In this document: positions 7,596 through 16,319 of the stretch, one piece after another
Layout of the letters: each line of letters begins with the position of its first letter
Numbering within the stretch: position 1 is the first letter of the stretch
NCBI GenBank assembly: GCA_001910725.1
Contig: MJGA01000109.1
Coordinates: 1-29,283, forward strand
DNA: 29,283 nt
Reading direction: 5' to 3'
From: Phanerodontia chrysosporium
Lineage: Eukaryota > Basidiomycota > Agaricomycetes > Polyporales > Phanerochaetaceae
Made by a program: the position numbers and the translations under genes
Notes under the pieces: generated by a model
Database searches by the model: none
Seen by the model: the letters and a program-made list of their open reading frames with translations, nothing else
Told to the model about the DNA's origin: nothing

Positions 7596-10500
7596 ATGAC
7601 GCCGGCTGTCACTCCTCAGAGATACTCGATTCATTCTGTATTGGTGGCAGATATGCAAGCGCAATCGATAAATATTCCTGTCACCATCAGAACGAGTACA
7701 AATGCCGGAACAACCAAGGCTCTCATCGATTCGGGCGCGCAGGGCAAGTTCATCGATCGATCTCTGGTACGAAAGCTCGGGTTACAAGAACATCCAATGG
7801 AGAAACCAATAGCAGTATACAATGTCGACGGAACACCGAACAGGATAGGGAACATCAGAAACTACGTTAACGCCGAAATGGTAATCAAGGGCAAGACCAT
7901 GAAGGAACGACTTCTCGTCACCCATCTAGGGAAACAAGAATTAATCCTTGGATTTGACTGGCTGCAAAAGCATAATCCAAGGATTAATTGGAAGACAGGC
8001 TTGATCGACTTCACCCCCCGAACAATTCTCATTGACGACGAAGCCGATCCAGAAGGACGAATCATACAAGTAGCCACAAAGGAAGAAGAGGCTCTTCTAC
8101 GCACACATTTATTAGTTGAACGAGGTGGAGGAACACTTCCAACTAGAGGAAGTGACGAAGCAGCTGGATACGATATCTCCTCTGCCGAGTCAATCGTCAT
8201 TCCACCATGGAGTCGCATGAAGGTCCGGACAGGACTAAAGATCACTCCTCCCACTGGCACGTATGCTCGCATAGCTCCAAGAAGCGGGCTAGCATCAAAG
8301 GGAATCGACGTTGCCGCGGGAGTGGTAGACCGAGATTACACAGGCGAAATCATGGTCATACTGGTCAACAACACCAAGGAACCATTCCAAGTACAACCTG
8401 GGGATAGAATTGCGCAAATAATCCTAGAAAGGATTATGCAGCCAGAGGTCAAGGAAGTCACTAACCTCACGCAAACCACCCGAGGAAGCAAGGGCTTTGG
8501 ATCCACTGGTTTGGGACCGTCTTTTCAACGGCTTCTACACGTCACGATAGGTGCAATACGCATGGCGACCCATCCTGAATGCCCTCCACAATTCCAAGTC
8601 ACCTCATCCGACTACGTTAACCAGGATGAAGAAGTGACAGAAGACTTCGTGCTAGCATACACACCAGGCAAGCATGAAGTATGGGTTCGCGCCATTGAAA
8701 CCACAACCGCACAAGCAATTCACGACCTGTACATCAACGCAAAGGTCAATCCGGCAATGACATTAGCACAGGAGGAAGGATCGCAGAAGAAAGCAGTCTA
8801 CATTCCAGACTACCTCGATGAATTCAAGGAAGTCTTCGAGAAGAAGGCAGCTGAACGCTTCCCAGAATCAAGACCATATGATCATGCCATTGACCTCAAG
8901 CCAGATTTCGTCCCCCGAGACTGCAAAGTGTACCCATTGTCGCCGTTGGAAGAGGAGAAGATGAATGAGTTTATCGATGAAAACCTACGCAAAGGGTATA
9001 TCCGGCCAAGCAAGTCTCCAATGGCATCACCATTCTTCTTCGTAGGAAAGAAGGATGGCAGTCTGCGACCATGCCAAGATTACAGATATCTAAATGAGGG
9101 GACCGTCAAGAACGTATACCCGCTACCACTCATCTCCGAACTCCTCGACAAGATCAAAGGGTTCAAACGGTTTACAAAGATGGACCTACGATCGGGCTAC
9201 AACAATGTCAGGATTAAAGATGGAGACCAGTGGAAGGCAGCCTTCAAGACAAGTAGAGGGCTGTTTGAACCCACGGTTATGTTCTTCGGGTTGTGCAACT
9301 CACCGGCTACATTCCAGGCAATGATGAACGACATCTTCAAGGACATGCTAGGCGAAGGATGGTTACAAATCTACATGGACGACATTCTAATCTGCGGACA
9401 CGACAGTCAAGACATCCAGGAAAAGACAATTCGCGTCATAAGAAGACTCCGGGAAAACGACCTCTTCGTCAAACCTGAAAAATGCGCCTTCGACGTCGAA
9501 TCGGTTGAATTTTTGGGAATGATTGTATCATTCAATAATGTTTCAATGGACCCCGTCAAAGTCAAGGGGGTCCTAGAATGGCCAGTTCCCACTACCGTAA
9601 AGCAAGTGCGAGGATTCCTGGGCTTCGGAAATTTCTACCGAAGATTCATAGACCATTACTCTGATATTGCACGCCCACTCGTGGACCTCACAAAGAAGGA
9701 CGCACCGTTCAACTGGACTACGGAATGCCAACAAGCCTTCGATGAATTGAAAAGACGGTTTACCACGGCACCCGTCCTACTCACTCCGGACACCACTAAA
9801 CCCTTCGTCATCGAATGCGACGCTTCCCTTGTGGCAACCGCAGCGGTACTACGTCAGCAAGATGAAAATGGAGAATGGCACCCCGTCGCATACCTTTCCC
9901 AATCCCTATTACCAGCGGAACGGAACTACGAAATCTACGACAGAGAACTCTTGGCAATTATCCGCGCTCTAGAGGCATGGCGCCATTATCTACATGGAGC
10001 ATACCACCCAATTCGCATCCTAACTGATCATAAGAATCTAACTTATTTCCGTTCGCCACGACGACTTAACCGACGACAAGCACGATGGCATCTATTCCTT
10101 TCGCAATTCAACTACACACTTCATCATTGCCCCGGGTCTCAACTAGTTCAAGCAGACGCCATGACCCGCAATCGTTTCCCTACTCACACCGCGGACGACA
10201 ACATCGATATTATTCTTCTCCCCGACTCAGTATTTCAAACCACTCGCATTCGATCATTGCACATGGCAACTGACCTCCTCACAAGCACCGACCATTCAAT
10301 CTCTCCTATGCACCACCCATTCGATGACAACCTCCGAAGGGATATTCGACGTCTCACAGAAGACGACCCTTTTGCCAACACAGTCATTGCAGCACTAAAC
10401 AGCACTCACCTCCCTTTCCCTGGGCGAACTACACGAGATGACTGGTCATTTGAAGATGGCCTCATCTTCTACCGCGATAAATGTTATGTTCCATCTGACC

Positions 10501-12818
10501 TTCAACTCCGACGCCAAGTAACACACCTTTATCACGATTCCCCTATAACTGGCCATCCGGGAAGGTATAAAACAGCTGAACTCATTGACCGGGACTTTTA
10601 CTGGCCAGGAATGCGCTCCTTTGTCGCTGCATACGTGCAAGGTTGCGCTACCTGCCAACAGATGAAAGTCAACACGCATCCCACGAAACCGCCGCTACAG
10701 CCGATCAAGGCCACGCACCGATCTCGCCCTTTTGCTTTCGTCACCTGTGACTTCATCACTCATCTCCCTGTGTCCCGCGGCTATTCAGCTCTGATGGTCG
10801 TGGTCGACCACGATTCTACGAAGGGGGTAATCCTTATCCCTTGCACCGAAAAAATCGATGCAATAACGACCGCCACAAACTACCATAATCAAGTTTTTCG
10901 TCGCTTCGGGATGCCAAGTGTATTCCTATCGGATAGGGGACCACAGTTCGACTCGCAAGTCATGCGGGAATTATGGAGACTCACCGGAACAGAACAACGC
11001 CTGAGTACACCATATCACCCTCAAACGGATGGTGAAACAGAACGCGTCAACCGCGAAATCGAATCCTACCTACGGATCTTCTGCTCCAACCACCCGCATG
11101 ACTGGGCAGACTTCGTAACGAATATGGAGTTTGCCTTCAACAATAGGGAACACTCGGCGACCCACCATTCTCCCTTCTTCCTTATGTACGGTTCTCACCC
11201 AATGGCGTTACCCACACAATTCGCCAAGTCCAAAGTCCCTTCTATTCAAGAATGGTTCAGAAGGCGACAACGGGCACAAGAAGAAGCAGGAGCCGCATTA
11301 GATTATGCCACGGCACAAATGGCTACCCGGGTCTGCCGGCATTTCCAACCTTTCAAAGAAGGTCAGAAGGTCTGGTTGGAAATGACTCATCACGACGACG
11401 GCTACCCCTTCAAGAAGCTAGCTCCCAAGAGGCACGGACCCTTCAAGATAGCCAAGGTCTTATCGCGCCTCGTGTACAAGTTGGCGCTTCCCAAAACCAT
11501 GAAGATTCACCCCGTGATACATGCTTCGCTTCTATCTCCGTATCATGAAACACCGCAGCATGGGAAAAACTTCCTGAACCCCCCTCCTGACCTTATCGAT
11601 GGTCACGAGGAGTACGAAGTTGAAGCCATTTTGGCGGATCGTCCCTGGGGCAACGGAAGACGTTACCTCATCAGGTGGAAAGACCAACCAACGGCGGAAA
11701 ACTCATGGGAACCGGAATCTCATCTCGAGAACGCCAAGGAACTACTCGAAGAATATAAAAGCAGACACCCTAGGCTTCATGGTCAGCAGCGACCTCGCTC
11801 TACAACATCAGCCACTAGTACAACTGCCTCTACAAACCCTCCGCAATGTCGACCAACTTCTCCTCCACCTACCAGCGCATCCAGGCCCTCGCTACCCTCA
11901 TGGGCAGCGACACCATCCCCATCACCAACAATGACCGACTTCTCGCCCTTAGCCAACTCCTCCCAGACGACTTCACTGACCACATTTTCACCCGCAACAT
12001 CGACATCACCATCAACGACTGGCTCAACAACAACCCCACTCCCAACGAGCGAAATGATCTCTGGAAGATCATCCTCGAATGGTGCACCAAATCCCAGCTC
12101 GCCTTCGACGACGAGGTCGAACGACGGATCGTCGCATGGGAGGCCCAAGAACGTATCCGAGAACTCATCGGATCGTCCCTCCCTGAGATCCTCCGCCTGG
12201 CCGAAGAAGACAGAAGAGGAGACGTTGACGAGGAACCCGTCCGAGAAGAACCACCCTCCGAGCCAAATGCCCAAGACCCTGACGTCCAAGAGCTCCCAGG
12301 CGAAAGCCAAGAGCCCGCAACCTCTAACTCCGACACCCTCGTCGAAGACAGACCCTGGTATGTCGAAGGAGACTGGCACGAAGGGGTCACAGGACAACAT
12401 GGAGAAAGGACCTGGAACGGCGTCACCGTCAGGCACTTCGCCAATCATGCCTACGAAGAACAGCTCGCCGCAGAACGCGATTGGCCCCAATTTCGAGAAC
12501 GCCTCAACAACATCCAGTATCACCCTGTCACCCGAGACGCACTCCGCTCCACGGCGTTCCAAGAGGGAGCGACGACTACCTGCGCGGTATTTGCAAACTA
12601 CGCTCTTGCCACCATCCACGTCCAACGCATCACCGACAACACCCGAGATGCTGTCGGTGACCTTATCCAACAGCTCCAATCCACAGCCGCTCCACGCCTC
12701 GTCCGAATGGCCCGACGAATCCGCGATCAGCTCAACCATCTCTACGATGCTCAACGAGAGCAAGAACTTCTCGTTGCCACTCTCGCAGAACAAGACGACC
12801 ACATCGTGGAAATGGTAG
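7596..12818 (+). CDS. pol: Pol polyprotein: protease, dUTPase, RT, RNase H, integrase, chromodomain
   Basis: 1740 codons. Aspartic protease with ALIDSGAQG near residue 42. dUTPase at about residues 172-306 with its five motifs: DEAAGYDI, PRSGLA, GVVDRDYTGEI, GDRIAQII and RGSKGFGSTG. Reverse transcriptase at about residues 440-620 with DLRSGYN and the catalytic YMDD near 593. RNase H starts at IECDAS near 738. Integrase has an HHCC zinc finger (HLYHD..GHPG..CATCQ, about 975-1030) and a DDE core (CDFITHL near 1050, SDRGPQF near 1112, HPQTDGETERV near 1146). The GPY/F-like RHGPFKI follows, then a chromodomain at about residues 1338-1391 (YEVEAILADR...YLIRWKD...SWEPE). Residues 1392-1740 are a Ser/Thr/Pro-rich tail lying over the third ORF, probably not an independent domain. 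The start ATG lies 8 nt after the gag stop. The catalytic motifs checked are all present, so the protein looks functional. Confidence 0.95.
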   Translation: MTPAVTPQRYSIHSVLVADMQAQSINIPVTIRTSTNAGTTKALIDSGAQGKFIDRSLVRKLGLQEHPMEKPIAVYNVDGTPNRIGNIRNYVNAEMVIKGKTMKERLLVTHLGKQELILGFDWLQKHNPRINWKTGLIDFTPRTILIDDEADPEGRIIQVATKEEEALLRTHLLVERGGGTLPTRGSDEAAGYDISSAESIVIPPWSRMKVRTGLKITPPTGTYARIAPRSGLASKGIDVAAGVVDRDYTGEIMVILVNNTKEPFQVQPGDRIAQIILERIMQPEVKEVTNLTQTTRGSKGFGSTGLGPSFQRLLHVTIGAIRMATHPECPPQFQVTSSDYVNQDEEVTEDFVLAYTPGKHEVWVRAIETTTAQAIHDLYINAKVNPAMTLAQEEGSQKKAVYIPDYLDEFKEVFEKKAAERFPESRPYDHAIDLKPDFVPRDCKVYPLSPLEEEKMNEFIDENLRKGYIRPSKSPMASPFFFVGKKDGSLRPCQDYRYLNEGTVKNVYPLPLISELLDKIKGFKRFTKMDLRSGYNNVRIKDGDQWKAAFKTSRGLFEPTVMFFGLCNSPATFQAMMNDIFKDMLGEGWLQIYMDDILICGHDSQDIQEKTIRVIRRLRENDLFVKPEKCAFDVESVEFLGMIVSFNNVSMDPVKVKGVLEWPVPTTVKQVRGFLGFGNFYRRFIDHYSDIARPLVDLTKKDAPFNWTTECQQAFDELKRRFTTAPVLLTPDTTKPFVIECDASLVATAAVLRQQDENGEWHPVAYLSQSLLPAERNYEIYDRELLAIIRALEAWRHYLHGAYHPIRILTDHKNLTYFRSPRRLNRRQARWHLFLSQFNYTLHHCPGSQLVQADAMTRNRFPTHTADDNIDIILLPDSVFQTTRIRSLHMATDLLTSTDHSISPMHHPFDDNLRRDIRRLTEDDPFANTVIAALNSTHLPFPGRTTRDDWSFEDGLIFYRDKCYVPSDLQLRRQVTHLYHDSPITGHPGRYKTAELIDRDFYWPGMRSFVAAYVQGCATCQQMKVNTHPTKPPLQPIKATHRSRPFAFVTCDFITHLPVSRGYSALMVVVDHDSTKGVILIPCTEKIDAITTATNYHNQVFRRFGMPSVFLSDRGPQFDSQVMRELWRLTGTEQRLSTPYHPQTDGETERVNREIESYLRIFCSNHPHDWADFVTNMEFAFNNREHSATHHSPFFLMYGSHPMALPTQFAKSKVPSIQEWFRRRQRAQEEAGAALDYATAQMATRVCRHFQPFKEGQKVWLEMTHHDDGYPFKKLAPKRHGPFKIAKVLSRLVYKLALPKTMKIHPVIHASLLSPYHETPQHGKNFLNPPPDLIDGHEEYEVEAILADRPWGNGRRYLIRWKDQPTAENSWEPESHLENAKELLEEYKSRHPRLHGQQRPRSTTSATSTTASTNPPQCRPTSPPPTSASRPSLPSWAATPSPSPTMTDFSPLANSSQTTSLTTFSPATSTSPSTTGSTTTPLPTSEMISGRSSSNGAPNPSSPSTTRSNDGSSHGRPKNVSENSSDRPSLRSSAWPKKTEEETLTRNPSEKNHPPSQMPKTLTSKSSQAKAKSPQPLTPTPSSKTDPGMSKETGTKGSQDNMEKGPGTASPSGTSPIMPTKNSSPQNAIGPNFENASTTSSITLSPETHSAPRRSKRERRLPARYLQTTLLPPSTSNASPTTPEMLSVTLSNSSNPQPLHASSEWPDESAISSTISTMLNESKNFSLPLSQNKTTTSWKW
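8104..8514 (+). other. dUTPase domain inside pol
   Basis: All five conserved motifs of the trimeric dUTPase family are present in order between protease and reverse transcriptase, including the catalytic Asp/Tyr region VVDRDYTG and the P-loop-like RGSKGFGSTG. The enzyme hydrolyses dUTP to dUMP and limits uracil incorporation into cDNA. Betaretroviruses and some lentiviruses carry one at other positions; it is uncommon in LTR retrotransposons. Confidence 0.92.
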
Positions 12819-13204
12819 ACGGAGTCTGGAACACGTACTTCGATCCAAACATCGGACACGTGCAATACGGCGAACGACTCCACTTTCGCTCCCAGACAGC
12901 TCATCGCACCGAACCCCTTCCTCGCCGCCCTCAGTACAACCAGAGGGTCTGGGCTCCCCTCTATCGGGAGACTCGCCCCACTCGGGGATGGTCGTTCAAT
13001 GAGGTATCACCCAACAGCAACACAAATACCCCATCTCGTCGTCAACGTCGTCGCGACCGTCGTGCTCGTGTCTCCAACGACGAACCCACCATCATTCCAC
13101 CTCCGTATACACCTCGAGATACGACTCCTCATAACGCGGATGCCCCCGGCAACAGCTCCACTTTGACAGACTCCGATCTGCCTCCGGAGTGTATCACGCA
13201 GTAA
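11846..13204 (+). CDS. Third ORF of the retroelement, unknown function
   Basis: 452 aa. It overlaps the last 973 nt of pol in another frame and ends 39 nt before the 3' LTR. It reads as a real, largely helical hydrophilic protein: WKIILEWCTKSQLAFDDEVE, then a charged EED/EEP-rich section (residues about 120-170), then a Trp-containing segment (DRPWYVEGDWHEG), a helical core around residues 200-330, and an Arg-rich tail (RRQRRRDRRAR) followed by PPPY near residue 418. No signal peptide or membrane segment is seen, so it is not an envelope-type protein. The ATG has G at -3, a fair start context. How it is expressed (spliced RNA, internal start, reinitiation) is unknown. In the overlap the pol frame gives only S/T/P-rich sequence, so selection seems to act on this frame. 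I do not recognise the family. Confidence 0.7.
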   Translation: MSTNFSSTYQRIQALATLMGSDTIPITNNDRLLALSQLLPDDFTDHIFTRNIDITINDWLNNNPTPNERNDLWKIILEWCTKSQLAFDDEVERRIVAWEAQERIRELIGSSLPEILRLAEEDRRGDVDEEPVREEPPSEPNAQDPDVQELPGESQEPATSNSDTLVEDRPWYVEGDWHEGVTGQHGERTWNGVTVRHFANHAYEEQLAAERDWPQFRERLNNIQYHPVTRDALRSTAFQEGATTTCAVFANYALATIHVQRITDNTRDAVGDLIQQLQSTAAPRLVRMARRIRDQLNHLYDAQREQELLVATLAEQDDHIVEMVDGVWNTYFDPNIGHVQYGERLHFRSQTAHRTEPLPRRPQYNQRVWAPLYRETRPTRGWSFNEVSPNSNTNTPSRRQRRRDRRARVSNDEPTIIPPPYTPRDTTPHNADAPGNSSTLTDSDLPPECITQ

Positions 13205-13243
13205 GTCGGTCTCGACGGAGCTCGACCGTGGACGGGGACGTAA

Positions 13244-13579
13244 TGTTACAGTTGGGATATGGCTGTGCAAGGCTATACTGATTTATTTGATCCTCTCTTT
13301 TCTCTTACATGTTTCACCCCTCTTTCATCATGTTTTATCCCTTGATTCATTATGACTCATACTGACTGGTAGCCTATGCCTCGTTGTTCCCTCCTGGTAG
13401 CAGGCCTGGGTTAGAGTATATAAGGACTACCTCTCTGTACTCTTTTCTTCAGCTTCTCCTCTTGTACTCTCGTCTAGTTATCTATTGCTACACTTGGAGC
13501 CTGAGTCCAAGTCTTCTGTACTCGCGCTACACTTGAGGCCTGCGCTCAAGTCCTCTATACACGTATTCAGACTCTTACA
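13244..13579 (+). repeat. 3' LTR of the Ty3/gypsy element
   Basis: 336 bp, identical to 5445-5780 except T at 13336 (C at 5537). The segment GGACGGGGACGT just before it is the best polypurine-tract candidate, but it is not purely purine. Confidence 0.96.
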
Positions 13580-13584
13580 CCTAG
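13580..13584 (+). repeat. Target-site duplication CCTAG (right copy), also a splice acceptor
   Basis: It matches 5440-5444. Preceded by the pyrimidine-rich LTR end (GACTCTTACA), it can serve as 3' splice site for the host exon starting at 13585. Confidence 0.9.
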
Positions 13585-13727
13585 TTGAGATTACCTTTGT
13601 TGACAGGCGACGAGTGTATGATCACTACCGCGCCGGAAGTACTTCATATTCTCTCCCTGGTTATTGTTTCAGTGTTCTCGACTGGCTACGCGAAGCATAT
13701 AGTTGGAAATTTCGCCGTGACCGATAG
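13585..13727 (+). CDS. F-box/LRR-like protein (copy 3), last exon
   Basis: This 143-nt exon encodes the C-terminal 47 residues (EITFVDRRRVYDHYRAGS...WKFRRDR) and ends at TAG 13725-13727. It continues the frame left at 5400: the split codon C|TT is completed and no stop is met. It is separated from the rest of its gene only by the retroelement. Confidence 0.7.
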
Positions 13728-14124
13728 TTTCAAAGGCGTATTCTAACTGTACAACTCTATACCATCAATGCATTTTCTCTACCCCTCCTGCGCCCTTCCA
13801 CGCGCCTTCGAAGCAAGGCTGGGTTCACTGAGCTGCCCCGCACTGACAGGCGCTTCACAAAGAGGAAGAATCCCAAAGGGGAATCGGCGTCGTGCGTAGC
13901 CGACACCTACAAGTGGGACACGTCGCGTCTCACCGCAGACGCGCAAAAGTCGCGTGTGTCACGGTCATTGCCTTCTTGGTCACGTATCCGGGTGAAGCGC
14001 TACCTGACGTCGTCCGTCGACACGAGGCCGCCTCTCCTTCCTTTCTGCCGCGTCTCATTATTCGGAGTGATGGCACCTTCCTTGTCCTTGTCCACAACCA
14101 TCACTGCACTCTGGCGGCGTGACC
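13728..14124. other. Intergenic region upstream of the TPR gene
   Basis: The stretch lies between the F-box gene stop and the TPR gene start on the same strand and should hold the latter's promoter. No TATA box, repeat or RNA gene was recognised. Confidence 0.4.
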
Positions 14125-16319
14125 ATGGCGTCCAAGGCTAGCGACGCCGCGCGTGCGGCGGCTCTCAAAGACGAGGGCAACAAACTCTACGTTGCGAAAG
14201 ACTACCCCGCGGCACACGCGAAATACACCGAAGCTATCGAGGCTGACAACGAGAACGCGGTGTTATGGGCTAATCGAGGCGCGTGCGCGCTCGCGATGAA
14301 CAAGTGCGTGGCCGTTCATCTGCATTCCTAACCTCAGGCTGACCGTGGTTCTCAGGTTGCTAGATGCGGAGAAGGATTGTGAAAAGGCACGATCGGTCTT
14401 GGGCCCAGAGAGCATGTATTCTGACGCGATCACTCACCAGGCTACGGGGCTAAACCCGGAGTACGCGAAAGCATGGGCTAGGCTGGGAACTATCCGGAAG
14501 GTGTGCAGTGTCTTGGACTCCCTATGGCGTTATTCAGAAAGATCAGAATATAGGCAGTTGGGAGTCAAGTCTAAAGGCGTACACTAGGGCACTTGAGCTA
14601 CTGTCCGGTCCTGACGTATCACAGGCAGATAAGAACATCAGGCGCGAATGCGAGCTGGACATCGAGTACGTCAAGAATAGAATGAAGCAGAAGCTACCAC
14701 CGAACACCGTTCCGGCGCCGAAAGACGACGATTATCCCTGGAACAGAGTGCTGAAGCTCGAGAGTGTCACAAAGAAAAACGGGATGCATGATGCATATAG
14801 CAGTGTAAGCGCGGTCTTTCTGCACCTAAATGCAATTCGCTCAAGTTCAAATGGTTAGAAATGGACTCTGCTCCAGGCCGCCAAGGTAAATGCTTCCTAT
14901 CACAGTGAACAACTAGATTTTGAGAAACTGTCAGGATTATAACAATGGGATGGACGCGGTGCGAAAGATCAAACGCATAATAACGCCAAACGGCAAGCCA
15001 GGATTCTCGGGTGTTTTGGGGGTACGCTTCAACGATACTGGTCTGCGTCCTGAAACTGAACGACATATCTACGCTAGGCTATCAAATGCCTCGTACATGC
15101 GTTGATTATGGAGCATCGCGTATTCCGGATTGAGGATCGTGAATATGCGCTCTGGTGTAGTCTGCAAGGTACGTATATATCAACATGCCTATATGCTGCA
15201 TGTCAACTGTTGGGTTGCAGTTGAGTTCGAGACACAACACGACAAGGCCCACATAATGGTTCGAGCAGGTGGTGCAGATAATATCATGGCCGAATTTCTC
15301 AAGTTGAAAGAGAAGGAGGATTGGGAAACTGTCCGTCGAGCGACGAACATTACCATTCGGTGAGGATTATTCTTCTTCACGCCATACGCAGCTCATTTAG
15401 AATTGCGTAGGGTGCTTGTTTTTATGGCTTTCAACGAAGGCTCCGTCCAGCGTGATTATGGCGCCGCAATGCAGAAGTACGGGACAGTGATCGAGCTTAT
15501 TAGGCGGTGTCGAAACGTGTGGAAAGACGTCTCGCCTGAGGACAGAGGAGAGGTCTTCGATGCCGAGTTCCTGCGTGGGGTCAAATGCTTGAAGCACGAT
15601 TGCTTCCTGATGGTGCGGCGCGCTGTCCTGGATATGACACTGTTCCAGCGGCTCATTTGTGTAGGCGCACAAAGCAGATCCCAAGCGGTTCACGCTGCAA
15701 GAGCTCCACGATATCGCGCAGGACGTTCTGCAGGAAGTAGATGGGCTGAAAGAGGACGAGATCTTCAGCCTCGAAGAAGACCCAGCGGCGCACTTAGCGT
15801 TCTATACGTACCCGCGTGCCCAGGCTCTCTCGTGAGTCGCTTACCGATTAGTGAGACTTCGGGCTCATCTCTGTCAGGACCATGGGGCTGTACTACCGCG
15901 AGAAAGCCGAGTCGCTACCCGAGAAGTCCAAAGAGGCCTTGAGTCTTTATCGCCAAGCCGCGCATTACTATAAACAGGGCGCCGAAGAATATCCTGAAGA
16001 CGACGAGACCTATTGCTGTGAGTCACACTCTCGATGGCCCATGCCGAACCTCACTCACATACGTCTAGTCTATCTCGCGTTCGCATTCGACGCGCTGATC
16101 AAGTCCGGAAGCGCGAGACTCACGGAGGTGCTCGGGACAGCGATGAAGATTAAGAACGCGATCCCGAAGATGCGTGTGCTCTGGGAAAACAGCGCGCTGT
16201 CGCAGTCGCGCGACATGCTCATCGCGCAGGTCCTCGCGGCGGAGGAGCTGCTGCTACGCATGAAGATTAGTGGAAAAATCAAGTTTATGGACACGGTCTC
16301 GTCGGAGCTCTTTAGATGA
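14125..16319 (+). CDS. TPR-domain protein
   Basis: About 558 aa in eleven exons. Clear introns are 14304-14355, 14805-14858, 14886-14934, 15022-15077, 15169-15220, 15360-15410, 15613-15664, 15832-15877 and 16018-16068. One more lies within about 14501-14557, with uncertain ends: GTGCAG at 14503 with CAG at 14557, or GTGTCT at 14508 with TAG at 14553, both in frame. The N-terminus (from residue 10) has co-chaperone-like TPRs: LKDEGNKLYVAKDYPAAHAK, then AVLWANRGACALAMNK, then YAKAWARLG. The helical C-terminal part carries a second TPR-like segment (YYREKAESLPEKSKEALSLY). TPRs mediate protein-protein contacts, often with Hsp70/Hsp90 tails; the partner here is unknown. ATG 14125 is preferred because the TPR starts nine residues later and the context ACCATGG is strong. 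The same type of protein appears as 'TPR-like protein' in other Agaricomycetes. Confidence 0.8.

Larger units (their letters stand above)
5445..13579 (+). mobile_element. Full-length Ty3/gypsy chromovirus with dUTPase and a third ORF
   Basis: The element is 8135 bp. It has 336-bp LTRs (TGTTACAG...CTCTTACA), an intact 5-bp target duplication, gag (6160-7587), pol (7596-12818) and a third ORF (11846-13204), all on the + strand. Domain order in pol is protease, dUTPase, reverse transcriptase, RNase H, integrase with GPY/F-like module, then chromodomain, which places it among chromoviruses. The LTRs differ by one base (C at 5537, T at 13336), so insertion was recent. No frame break is seen in over 6 kb of coding sequence, so it is a candidate for an active copy. 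The two bases outside the LTRs on the internal side are TT after the 5' LTR and AA before the 3' LTR. Unintegrated ends would then read AATG..CATT, the arrangement known from retroviral DNA. Confidence 0.95.
5401..13584 (+). other. Intron of the third F-box gene, enlarged by the retrotransposon
   Basis: The original intron was 44 nt: donor GTGAGT at 5401, branch-like CTTAAC, and acceptor CTCCTAG ending at 5444. The retroelement target duplication is CCTAG, so the acceptor exists twice, at 5440-5444 and 13580-13584. Joining 5400 to 13585 keeps the reading frame (split codon C|TT) and yields a continuous protein. If the right-hand acceptor is used, the whole element is removed as an 8184-nt intron. 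If the left-hand one is used, translation runs into the LTR out of frame. If no splicing occurs, TAG at 5442-5444 is an in-frame stop. Confidence 0.75.

Noticed and set aside
12000..12818. The Ser/Thr/Pro-rich last 349 residues of pol as a functional domain
   Set aside because: The composition is what the ORF3 reading frame gives when read one frame off. It may be translated, but there is no sign of its own constraint.
11783..12904. A 373-codon open frame on the minus strand opposite the pol end and ORF3
   Set aside because: The region is C-rich and TA-poor, so several frames stay open; the minus-strand protein is a mirror of ORF3 codon usage with no domain.
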